This document shows, in pieces, positions 56,475 to 64,000 of a DNA stretch of 64,000 nt. The stretch lies in assembly GCF_014646675.1 (NCBI RefSeq), contig NZ_BMNS01000003.1:62001-126000 (forward strand). The letters are read 5' to 3'. Origin of the DNA: Lutibacter litoralis (GTDB lineage: Bacteria; Bacteroidota; Bacteroidia; Flavobacteriales; Flavobacteriaceae). A program made the translations under genes and the position numbers. Below the pieces are notes generated by a model. That model did no database searches. It was not told the origin of the DNA and worked only from the letters and a program-made list of their open reading frames with translations. Every line of letters begins with the position of its first letter. Position 1 is the first letter of the stretch.

Positions 56475-56547
56475 ACGGGCGTAGCTCAGTTGGTAGAGCA
56501 CTGGTCTCCAAAACCAGGTGTCGGGAGTTCGAGTCTCTCCGCCCGTG
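56475..56547 (+). tRNA. tRNA-Trp (anticodon CCA)
   Basis: Acceptor ACGGGCG pairs with CGCCCGT. Anticodon arm CTGGT-CT-CCA-AA-ACCAG; T loop TTCGAGT. It lies 14 bases before secE. Confidence 0.96.
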
Positions 56548-56561
56548 CAAAAATTAGAAAA

Positions 56562-56750
56562 ATGAATTTAGTTAATTATATCAAAGACTCATTTGAAGAG
56601 TTACGCAATAAAGTATCTTGGATTTCTTGGGAAGAAGCCCAAAAGTCAACAGTGGTTGTTGCTATATTTACTATAATATTTGCATTAGCAGTGTTTGCGG
56701 TAGATAAATTCTTTCAAAGTGGTTTAACTGAGTATTTTAAATTATTTTAA
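56562..56750 (+). CDS. secE: Preprotein translocase subunit SecE
   Basis: A 62-residue single-span protein: amphipathic DSFEELRNKVSWISWEEAQKST followed by one membrane helix (about 33-52, VVVAIFTIIFALAVFAVDKF). This is the minimal SecE form of the SecYEG channel. The longer frame that runs through tRNA-Trp is not real; the ATG at 56562 directly follows the tRNA. Confidence 0.95.
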   Translation: MNLVNYIKDSFEELRNKVSWISWEEAQKSTVVVAIFTIIFALAVFAVDKFFQSGLTEYFKLF

Positions 56751-56757
56751 TTAAGGT

Positions 56758-57309
56758 ATGACTGATTCTGTAAAAAAATGGTATGTTGTAAGAGCTATTG
56801 GTGGTCAAGAGAATAAGGTAAAATCTTATATCGAAAATGAAATTGCTCGCCTTGGAATGACGGATTATGTTGATAGAGTTCTAGTGCCTACAGAAAAAGT
56901 AATTCAAGTACGTAACGGCAAAAAAATAAATAAAGAACGTGTTTATTTTCCAGGTTATGTTATGATTGAAGCAAACTTAAGTGGAGAATTGCCTCATATT
57001 ATTAAATCTATAACGGGAGTAATAGGTTTTTTAGGTGAAGTTAAAGGAGGAGATCCTGTACCAATGCGAAAATCGGAGATAAACCGTATGCTCGGTAAAG
57101 TAGATGAACTATCTGTGCAAAATGATAATGTTGCAATACCTTATGTAGTAGGTGAAACGGTAAAGGTTATCGACGGACCATTTAATGGATTTGATGGTAC
57201 AATAGAAAAGATAAATGAAGAAAAGCGTAAACTAGAAGTAATGGTTAAAATTTTCGGTAGAAAAACACCATTAGAACTTAGTTATATGCAAGTAGATAAA
57301 ATTTCATAA
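56758..57309 (+). CDS. nusG: Transcription termination/antitermination protein NusG
   Basis: A 183-residue factor with an NGN domain (KKWYVVRAIGGQENKVKSYIE; GYVMIEANLSGELPHIIKSI) and a C-terminal KOW domain (VKVIDGPFNGFDGTIEKIN). It couples RNA polymerase to the ribosome and to Rho. It lies seven bases after secE. Confidence 0.97.
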   Translation: MTDSVKKWYVVRAIGGQENKVKSYIENEIARLGMTDYVDRVLVPTEKVIQVRNGKKINKERVYFPGYVMIEANLSGELPHIIKSITGVIGFLGEVKGGDPVPMRKSEINRMLGKVDELSVQNDNVAIPYVVGETVKVIDGPFNGFDGTIEKINEEKRKLEVMVKIFGRKTPLELSYMQVDKIS

Positions 57310-57377
57310 TAGTTACATATAATTTTTGATGTTGCATTTGCTTCCAATTAATGTAATATCTAATTTAAGATTTAAAA

Positions 57378-57821
57378 ATGGCAAAAGAAGTTAGTAAAGT
57401 AGTAAAATTACAAGTTCGTGGAGGTGCGGCAAACCCATCACCACCAGTTGGACCTGCTTTAGGTGCTGCCGGAGTTAATATTATGGAGTTCTGTAAGCAG
57501 TTTAATGCTAGAACTCAAGACAAACAAGGAAAAGTTTTACCAGTAGCTATTACAGTATACAAGGATAAATCTTTTGATTTTGTTATAAAGACTCCACCAG
57601 CAGCAGTGCAAATTTTAGAAGCAGCTAAAGTAAAAAAAGGTTCAGCTGAACCAAATAGAATTAAAGTGGCTACAGTTACTTGGGATCAATTGAAAGCGAT
57701 TGCTGAAGATAAAATGGTAGATTTAAATGCATTTACTGTTGAATCTGCTATGTTAATGATGGCGGGAACAGCACGTTCGATGGGGATTAGAGTAAAGGGA
57801 GAAGCTCCTATAAAACAATAA
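57378..57821 (+). CDS. rplK: 50S ribosomal protein uL11
   Basis: A 147-residue protein with the [22 protein letters not shown] motif and the rRNA-binding C-terminal domain ([15 protein letters not shown]). It is the substrate of PrmA (30266) and forms the stalk base. Confidence 0.98.
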   Translation: MAKEVSKVVKLQVRGGAANPSPPVGPALGAAGVNIMEFCKQFNARTQDKQGKVLPVAITVYKDKSFDFVIKTPPAAVQILEAAKVKKGSAEPNRIKVATVTWDQLKAIAEDKMVDLNAFTVESAMLMMAGTARSMGIRVKGEAPIKQ

Positions 57822-57836
57822 AACAGTTATTTAAAA

Positions 57837-58532
57837 ATGGCAAAATTAACTAAAAAGCAAAAAGAGGCTGAAGCTAAAGTTGATAGAAATCAAACTTATA
57901 GTTTAAATGATGCTTCTGCTTTAGTAAAAGAAATTACTAATGTAAATTTTGATGCATCTATTGATTTAGCTGTTAGATTAGGAGTAGATCCTCGTAAAGC
58001 AAATCAAATGGTTAGAGGGGTAGTAACATTACCTCACGGAACTGGTAAAGATGTAAAAGTATTAGCATTAGTAACTCCAGACAAAGAAGCGGATGCTACA
58101 GCAGCAGGTGCAGATTATGTTGGGTTAGATGAATATCTTCAGAAAATTAAAGAAGGTTGGACAGACGTTGATGTTATTATTACAATGCCTAGCGTTATGG
58201 GTAAATTAGGTCCATTAGGTCGTATTTTAGGACCTAGAGGTTTAATGCCTAATCCAAAAACAGGTACTGTAACAATGGATGTTGCAAAGGCTGTAACAGA
58301 AGTAAAAGCTGGTAAAATTGACTTTAAAGTTGATAAAACAGGTATTGTTCACGCTGCAGTAGGTAAAGCTTCGTTCTCTGTAGAGAAGATTGCAGAAAAT
58401 GCAGGTGAATTAATACAAACTTTAATAAAGTTAAAACCAACCGCTGCAAAGGGAACTTATGTGAAAAGCATATATATGTCTAGTACAATGAGTCCTGGAA
58501 TTAGTATTGATACTAAATCTGTTAATAGTTAA
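57837..58532 (+). CDS. rplA: 50S ribosomal protein uL1
   Basis: A 231-residue protein with the L1 signature region ([19 protein letters not shown]) and [21 protein letters not shown]. It forms the mobile L1 stalk near the E site and often represses its own rplKA message. It starts 15 bases after rplK. Confidence 0.98.
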   Translation: MAKLTKKQKEAEAKVDRNQTYSLNDASALVKEITNVNFDASIDLAVRLGVDPRKANQMVRGVVTLPHGTGKDVKVLALVTPDKEADATAAGADYVGLDEYLQKIKEGWTDVDVIITMPSVMGKLGPLGRILGPRGLMPNPKTGTVTMDVAKAVTEVKAGKIDFKVDKTGIVHAAVGKASFSVEKIAENAGELIQTLIKLKPTAAKGTYVKSIYMSSTMSPGISIDTKSVNS

Positions 58533-58544
58533 AACTTAGAAATT

Positions 58545-59063
58545 ATGACGAGAGAAGAAAAATCACAAGTAATAGAAGCTTTAACAACAAAGTTAACAGA
58601 ACAAAATATCATCTATTTAGCAGATATTTCAGGTTTAAATGCAACAGATACCTCAAATTTACGTAGAGCGTGTTTTAAGGCAAATATTAAACTTGCAGTT
58701 GTTAAAAATACATTGTTAGCAAAAGCAATGGATAAGTCTGATAAAGATTTTGGAGAATTACCTACAGTATTAAAAGGAAATACTTCAATTTTATTATCTG
58801 ATACTGGTAATGCACCAGCAAAATTAATAAAAGAATTTCGTAAAAAATCTGATAAACCTTTATTAAAAGGAGCTTATGTTGAAGAAGCTGTTTATGTAGG
58901 GGATGAGCAATTAGATACTTTAGTTAATATTAAGTCTAAAGAGGAAGTTATTGGAGATATCATTACGATTTTACAATCACCAGCTAAAAATGTTATTTCA
59001 GCATTACAGTCAGGTGGTAACAAATTATCTGGTATTTTAAAAACATTATCAGAAAAAGAATAA
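58545..59063 (+). CDS. rplJ: 50S ribosomal protein uL10
   Basis: A 172-residue stalk protein: REEKSQVIEALTTKLTEQN, FKANIKLAVVKNTLLAKAM, and a C-terminal helix that binds L7/L12 dimers (AKNVISALQSGGNKLSGIL). The gap after rplA is only 12 bases, so there is no room for a separate L10 leader. Confidence 0.97.
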   Translation: MTREEKSQVIEALTTKLTEQNIIYLADISGLNATDTSNLRRACFKANIKLAVVKNTLLAKAMDKSDKDFGELPTVLKGNTSILLSDTGNAPAKLIKEFRKKSDKPLLKGAYVEEAVYVGDEQLDTLVNIKSKEEVIGDIITILQSPAKNVISALQSGGNKLSGILKTLSEKE

Positions 59064-59104
59064 GCGCACTAATAAACTAAATAATAAAAATTAAACAAAG
59101 AGAA

Positions 59105-59479
59105 ATGGCAGATTTAAAAGATTTCGCAGAACAACTTGTTAACTTAACAGTAAAAGAAGTAAACGAGTTAGCTAATATTTTAAAAGACGAATATGGTATT
59201 GAGCCAGCTGCAGCAGCAGTTGCAGTAGCAGGTCCAGCAGCAGGTGGAGAAGCAGCAGAAGAAGCTCAAACTGAATTTGATGTAATTTTAAAAGCAGCAG
59301 GTGGTTCTAAATTAGCAGTTGTTAAATTAGTTAAAGAATTAACTGGTTTAGGATTGAAAGAAGCTAAAGGTGTAGTAGATAGCGCACCAGCACCAGTAAA
59401 AGAAGGTATCTCTAAAGATGAAGCGGAAGCTTTAAAAGCATCACTAGAAGAAGCTGGAGCAGAGGTTGAGCTTAAATAA
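59105..59479 (+). CDS. rplL: 50S ribosomal protein bL12
   Basis: A 124-residue protein: N-terminal dimer helix ([20 protein letters not shown]), Ala/Gly hinge ([19 protein letters not shown]) and the factor-binding C-terminal domain ([19 protein letters not shown]). A hairpin follows before rpoB. Confidence 0.98.
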   Translation: MADLKDFAEQLVNLTVKEVNELANILKDEYGIEPAAAAVAVAGPAAGGEAAEEAQTEFDVILKAAGGSKLAVVKLVKELTGLGLKEAKGVVDSAPAPVKEGISKDEAEALKASLEEAGAEVELK

Positions 59480-59504
59480 GCTTTCAACAGCTAAAACAAT
59501 TTAA

Positions 59505-59538
59505 GGTTTAGGTCTGGGGTCATCCTAAGACCTAAACC
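59505..59538 (+). promoter_or_regulatory. rplL-rpoB intergenic hairpin
   Basis: GGTTTAGGTCT and AGACCTAAACC are perfect 11-base arms around a 12-base loop, followed by ATTTT. It is a likely partial terminator or RNase processing site that sets rpoBC output below the ribosomal proteins. Confidence 0.7.
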
Positions 59539-59598
59539 ATTTTGCGTATATATTCGTTCTTATATTTTAATAGTTTTTTAACTTAAAGTTTTTGTCCA

Positions 59599-62500
59599 TT
59601 GGCATCAAAAAATTTCACCGAAAGAATAAACTTTGCATCAGCTAAATTGGTAACTGAATATCCAGATTTTTTAGATATTCAGGTAAAATCATTTCAAGAT
59701 TTTTTCCAATTAAAAACTAAGGCTGACGAACGAAGTACCGAAGGGTTATATAAAACCTTCCTTGACAACTTCCCAATTACAGATACTCGAAACCAATTTG
59801 TGTTAGAGTTTATAGATTACTTTGTAGATCCTCCTCGATATTCAATTCAAGAATGTATCGAAAGAGGTCTTACTTATTGTGTGCCATTAAAAGCACGTTT
59901 AAAGTTGTACTGTACTGATCCTGAACATGAAGATTTCGAAACTATTGTTCAAGATGTATATTTAGGTACAATTCCTTATATGACAAATAGTGGTACTTTT
60001 GTTATTAATGGAGCGGAAAGAGTTGTTGTTTCACAGCTACACCGTTCTCCAGGGGTATTCTTTGGACAGTCATTCCACGCAAACGGAACAAAATTATATT
60101 CTGCAAGAGTAATTCCTTTTAAAGGTTCTTGGATAGAGTTTGCAACAGATATCAATCAAGTAATGTATGCTTATATTGATAGAAAGAAAAAATTACCAGT
60201 AACTACATTGTTTAGAGCAATTGGTTATGAGAGAGATAAAGATATTCTTGAAATTTTTGATCTTGCTGAAGAAATTAAAGTTTCTAAAAGCGGACTTAAG
60301 AAAGTTTTAGGCAGAAAATTAGCAGCTCGTGTATTAAAAACATGGTTTGAAGACTTTGTGGATGAAGATACTGGAGAAGTTGTTTCTATTGAAAGAAATG
60401 AAATTGTTTTAGATAGAGATACAATTTTAGAAAAGGAACAAATAGAAGAAATTATTGAGTCTGGAGCAAGAACCATTTTACTTCATAAAGAAGATAATGA
60501 AATGGCTGATTATGCTATTATTCACAATACATTACAAAAAGATCCAACAAACTCTGAAAAAGAAGCTGTTGAACATATATATAGACAATTACGAAATGCC
60601 GAACCGCCAGATTTTGAAACTGCGAAAGGTATTATAGATAAATTATTCTTCTCAGAACAACGTTACAATTTAGGTGAAGTTGGACGTTATAGAATGAATA
60701 AAAAGTTAGGGCTGAATGAAGATATCGATCAAAAAGTTTTAACAAAATTAGATATTATTACAATTATCAAAAATTTAATAAAATTAGTTAATTCTAAGGC
60801 AGAAGTTGATGATATTGACCATTTATCTAACCGTCGTGTTAGAACCGTTGGCGAGCAATTAGCTAGTCAGTTTGGTGTTGGTTTATCTCGTATGGCTCGT
60901 ACCATTCGTGAACGTATGAATGTGCGTGATAATGAGGTATTTACACCTATAGATCTAATTAATGCTAAAACATTGTCTTCGGTAATTAATTCATTCTTTG
61001 GAACAAATCAGTTGTCTCAATTTATGGATCAAACAAATCCATTAGCAGAGATTACACACAAAAGAAGATTATCAGCATTAGGACCTGGTGGTTTATCTAG
61101 AGAGAGAGCTGGGTTTGAGGTTCGAGATGTTCACTATACACATTACGGACGGTTATGTCCAATTGAAACTCCTGAGGGACCAAACATTGGTTTAATTTCA
61201 TCATTGGCAGTTTTTGCTAAAGTGAATAATTTAGGTTTTATTGAGACTCCATATAGAGAAGTAATAGATGGTAATGTAAATATTACAGATGAACCAAGAT
61301 ATTTAAGTGCAGAAGAAGAAGAGGGAATGAAATTTGCTCAGTCAAATCTTCCTTTAGATGAAACAGGTAAATTTACAGCCGAAAAAATTATTGTTCGTGA
61401 AGAAGCGGATTATCCTGTAGTTGAGCCTGAAAAGGTAAACTTTATGGATGTAGCTCCAAATCAAATTGCATCAATTTCTGCATCTTTAATTCCATTCTTG
61501 GAACATGATGATGCAAACAGAGCATTGATGGGATCGAATATGATGCGTCAGGCAGTACCTTTGTTAAAACCTGAATCTCCAATTGTTGGGACTGGTTTAG
61601 AATTTAGAGTTGCAAAAGATTCGCGTATTTTAATGAACGCAGAGGGTGCTGGAGTTGTTGAGTATGTAGATGCCGATACCATTAGTATTAAGTATGATAA
61701 GACTGATGAGGATCGTATGGTAAGTTTTGATGGAGATAGTAAATCTTACAACTTAATTAAATTTAGAAAAACAAATCAAGGTACTTCAATAAACTTAAAA
61801 CCAATTGTTCAAAAAGGAGATAGAGTTGAAGAAGGGCAAGTGCTTTGTGAAGGTTATGCTACACAAAAAGGAGAATTAGCTCTTGGTAGAAATATGAAAG
61901 TAGCCTTTATGCCTTGGAAAGGGTATAACTTTGAGGATGCAATTGTAATTTCTGAAAAAGTAGTAAAAGAAGATATTTTTACATCTATTCATATTGATGA
62001 ATACTCTATGGATGTAAGAGATACAAAACTTGGTGCTGAAGAATTAACAAATGATATTCCAAACGTTTCAGAAGAAGCTACAAAAGATTTAGATGAAAAT
62101 GGAATGATTCGTATTGGTGCTGAAGTAAAACCTGGAGATATTTTAATAGGTAAAATTACTCCAAAAGGTGAATCAGATCCAACACCTGAAGAAAAATTAT
62201 TAAGAGCTATTTTTGGTGATAAAGCTGGTGATGTAAAAGATGCCTCATTAAAAGCTTCGCCATCATTAAGAGGTGTTGTTATTGATAAAAAATTATTTGA
62301 GCGTGCTGTAAAAGATAAATCTAAACGAGCTCAAGATAAAGTTAGTATAGCTAATTTAGAAAGTAAATATACTGCTAAGTTAGAAGATTTAAGATCGGTT
62401 CTAATAGAAAAATTATTTACGTTAATTAGTGGTAAAACTTCTCAAGGTGTATTAAACGATTTAGGGGAAGAAATACTTCAAAAAGGGAAAAAGTTTACAC

Positions 62501-63414
62501 TGAAAATGTTAAATGCTGTTCCTGATTTTAATTATTTAACTAAAGGAGTTTGGACAACGGATGATCATATTAATTCTCTTGTAATTGAATTAATTCATAA
62601 TTACAAGATCAAAGTAAACGATTTACAAGGATCATTAAGACGTGAAAAATTTACAGTTTCTGTTGGTGATGAATTACCTGCAGGTATTTTAAAACTTGCT
62701 AAAATTTATATTGCTAAAAAACGTAAGTTAAAAGTTGGTGATAAAATGGCAGGTCGTCACGGTAACAAAGGTATTGTTGCTCGTATTGTAAGAGCAGAAG
62801 ACATGCCTTTCTTAGAAGACGGGACTCCAGTAGATATTGTTTTAAATCCGCTAGGTGTACCTTCTCGTATGAATATTGGACAAATTTATGAAACTGTTCT
62901 TGGTTGGGCAGGTCAAAAATTAGATACTAAATATGCTACACCAATTTTTGATGGAGCAAGTATAGACCAAATCAATAAAATTACTGAAGATGCAGGTGTG
63001 CCAAAATATGGTCATACTTATTTATATGATGGTGGAACAGGAGAGCGTTTTGATCAACCAGCAACGGTTGGAGTTATTTATATGATTAAATTAGGTCATA
63101 TGATTGATGATAAAATGCACGCACGTTCTATTGGACCATACTCATTAATTACACAACAGCCATTAGGTGGTAAAGCACAATTTGGAGGTCAACGTTTTGG
63201 TGAAATGGAGGTTTGGGCGCTTGAGGCTTATGGAGCTTCTAGTACATTGCGTGAAATCTTGACTGTAAAATCTGATGATGTTATGGGTAGAGCAAAAACG
63301 TATGAGGCTATTGTAAAAGGTGATGCTATGCCAGAACCTGGATTGCCAGAATCATTTAACGTATTAATGCACGAACTTAGAGGTCTTGGATTAGACGTTA
63401 GATTAGAAGAATAA
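59599..63414 (+). CDS. rpoB: RNA polymerase beta subunit
   Basis: A 1271-residue subunit. The start [23 protein letters not shown], the rifampicin region ([19 protein letters not shown] ... [13 protein letters not shown]), the active-site [12 protein letters not shown] and the C-terminal [18 protein letters not shown] are all present. The codon used is TTG: an in-frame TAA lies five codons upstream and no ATG precedes the conserved N-terminus. The TTG start and the hairpin upstream may both lower its translation. Confidence 0.97.
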   Translation: MASKNFTERINFASAKLVTEYPDFLDIQVKSFQDFFQLKTKADERSTEGLYKTFLDNFPITDTRNQFVLEFIDYFVDPPRYSIQECIERGLTYCVPLKARLKLYCTDPEHEDFETIVQDVYLGTIPYMTNSGTFVINGAERVVVSQLHRSPGVFFGQSFHANGTKLYSARVIPFKGSWIEFATDINQVMYAYIDRKKKLPVTTLFRAIGYERDKDILEIFDLAEEIKVSKSGLKKVLGRKLAARVLKTWFEDFVDEDTGEVVSIERNEIVLDRDTILEKEQIEEIIESGARTILLHKEDNEMADYAIIHNTLQKDPTNSEKEAVEHIYRQLRNAEPPDFETAKGIIDKLFFSEQRYNLGEVGRYRMNKKLGLNEDIDQKVLTKLDIITIIKNLIKLVNSKAEVDDIDHLSNRRVRTVGEQLASQFGVGLSRMARTIRERMNVRDNEVFTPIDLINAKTLSSVINSFFGTNQLSQFMDQTNPLAEITHKRRLSALGPGGLSRERAGFEVRDVHYTHYGRLCPIETPEGPNIGLISSLAVFAKVNNLGFIETPYREVIDGNVNITDEPRYLSAEEEEGMKFAQSNLPLDETGKFTAEKIIVREEADYPVVEPEKVNFMDVAPNQIASISASLIPFLEHDDANRALMGSNMMRQAVPLLKPESPIVGTGLEFRVAKDSRILMNAEGAGVVEYVDADTISIKYDKTDEDRMVSFDGDSKSYNLIKFRKTNQGTSINLKPIVQKGDRVEEGQVLCEGYATQKGELALGRNMKVAFMPWKGYNFEDAIVISEKVVKEDIFTSIHIDEYSMDVRDTKLGAEELTNDIPNVSEEATKDLDENGMIRIGAEVKPGDILIGKITPKGESDPTPEEKLLRAIFGDKAGDVKDASLKASPSLRGVVIDKKLFERAVKDKSKRAQDKVSIANLESKYTAKLEDLRSVLIEKLFTLISGKTSQGVLNDLGEEILQKGKKFTLKMLNAVPDFNYLTKGVWTTDDHINSLVIELIHNYKIKVNDLQGSLRREKFTVSVGDELPAGILKLAKIYIAKKRKLKVGDKMAGRHGNKGIVARIVRAEDMPFLEDGTPVDIVLNPLGVPSRMNIGQIYETVLGWAGQKLDTKYATPIFDGASIDQINKITEDAGVPKYGHTYLYDGGTGERFDQPATVGVIYMIKLGHMIDDKMHARSIGPYSLITQQPLGGKAQFGGQRFGEMEVWALEAYGASSTLREILTVKSDDVMGRAKTYEAIVKGDAMPEPGLPESFNVLMHELRGLGLDVRLEE

Positions 63415-63424
63415 TTTTAGTAAA

Positions 63425-63470
63425 CAGTTTCAATATTCAGAGAGTAATTTACACCTGAATATTGAAACTG
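63425..63470 (+). promoter_or_regulatory. rpoB-rpoC intergenic perfect hairpin
   Basis: CAGTTTCAATATTCAG and CTGAATATTGAAACTG are perfect 16-base arms around a 14-base loop, without a T tract. It is more likely a processing site than a terminator. Short ACTGAATACT repeats follow. Confidence 0.75.
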
Positions 63471-63505
63471 AATACTGCCAACCAATTACTGAATACTATA
63501 AAGAA

Positions 63506-64000
63506 ATGGCAAGAAAAACTGATAAATACACTGTAAAAAAGTTTAATAAAATTTCAATTGGTTTATCATCTCCAGAAGCAATTCTAGAGAAATCAAACGG
63601 AGAAGTATTAAAACCAGAAACTATAAATTACCGTACACACAAACCTGAAAGAGATGGATTGTTTTGTGAACGAATTTTTGGACCTATAAAAGATTATGAA
63701 TGTGCCTGTGGTAAATACAAGAGAATTCGTTATAAAGGAATTGTTTGTGACCGTTGTGGTGTAGAAGTTACTGAGAAAAAAGTACGTAGAGATAGAGTAG
63801 GACATATTAATTTAGTAGTTCCTGTTGCTCATATTTGGTATTTTAAATCATTACCTAATAAAATGGGATACCTTTTAGGTTTACCATCTAAAAAGTTAGA
63901 TATGATTATTTACTACGAACGTTATGTAGTAATTCAACCAGCAGGAGCAAAAAATGCTGAAGGAGAACCATTACAAAAAATGGACTTCTTAACAGAAGAA
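63506..64000 (+). CDS. rpoC: RNA polymerase beta' subunit, 3' end beyond window
   Basis: The first 165 codons are present; the gene runs off the right edge. [20 protein letters not shown], the [21 protein letters not shown] block and the N-terminal zinc ribbon ([20 protein letters not shown]) identify it. The ATG is preceded by AAAGAA. The coding frame stays open to base 64000. Confidence 0.97.
   Translation, partial: MARKTDKYTVKKFNKISIGLSSPEAILEKSNGEVLKPETINYRTHKPERDGLFCERIFGPIKDYECACGKYKRIRYKGIVCDRCGVEVTEKKVRRDRVGHINLVVPVAHIWYFKSLPNKMGYLLGLPSKKLDMIIYYERYVVIQPAGAKNAEGEPLQKMDFLTEE

Overview
The window reads as chromosomal DNA of a Flavobacteriaceae bacterium (Bacteroidota). Supporting signs are the AT-rich sequence, repeated matches to the Bacteroidota -7 promoter element TAnnTTTG, near absence of Shine-Dalgarno sites except a very strong one before rpsU, lipoprotein signals of the form LxxCK, a fused GatB-AspRS, IcmF, SprB-like and TonB-plug sequences. 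A Lutibacter-like facultative denitrifier would fit, but the genus is a guess.

Layout. 1-1568: end of a putative nitric-oxide/denitrification accessory cluster (DUF438/PAS protein, NorE-like and NorF-like membrane subunits). 1676-10675: GH95 fucosidase, alginate-export porin, a REP/dRS3-like inverted repeat pair, a PQQ-type sugar dehydrogenase with a CocE-type hydrolase, DUF423, and a carboxyethylornithine-synthase-like dehydrogenase. 10676-11009: non-coding, with a candidate structured RNA. 11010-16071: gatC-like, gatA and a fused gatB-aspS. 16326-20463: recQ, an Lrp regulator, a four-helix-bundle protein and an orphan TonB plug. 20510-28047: IcmF, small lipoproteins, a BtuF-like protein and CotH. 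28228-34509: pyrF, tpiA, prmA, clpS, a frameshifted nitronate monooxygenase gene, an unknown protein and NDH-2. 34531-47390 (minus): SDR39U1 epimerase, a four-gene 2-oxoacid:ferredoxin oxidoreductase operon, fused branched-chain 2-oxoacid dehydrogenase E1, a degenerate M1 peptidase with a predicted C-terminal barrel, LOG protein and uvrA. 47495-52998: PspC, K+ channel, an unusual Na+/alanine symporter, HhH protein and acyl-CoA dehydrogenase. 53082-64000: translation/transcription core: rpsU, xerC, hpf, tRNAs Thr-Tyr-Gly-Thr, tuf, tRNA-Trp, secE, nusG, rplKAJL, rpoB and the start of rpoC.

How the genes fit together (inference). Two different 2-oxoacid oxidising systems lie side by side: a ferredoxin-linked oxygen-sensitive type and an NAD-linked E1. 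IcmF carries the Phe/Gln pair expected for isobutyryl/butyryl-CoA, so valine-derived isobutyryl-CoA could pass through IcmF into beta-oxidation. The ferredoxin-linked operon and the alginate-export porin each have an FNR/NnrR-like palindrome at exactly the same distance (36.5 bases) from the last base of the -7 element, which suggests one low-oxygen or NO-responsive regulon that may include the truncated nor-type cluster at the left edge.

The most noteworthy signals are that shared regulatory geometry, the 10812-10933 RNA with mutually exclusive pairings, the symporter carrying SprB-like and lipoyl-like domains, the GatB-AspRS linker containing heptamer repeats, promoters placed inside terminator hairpins, and the perfect 11-base-arm operator over the nitronate monooxygenase promoter. 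I saw no CRISPR array, prophage, intact insertion sequence or obvious defence island.
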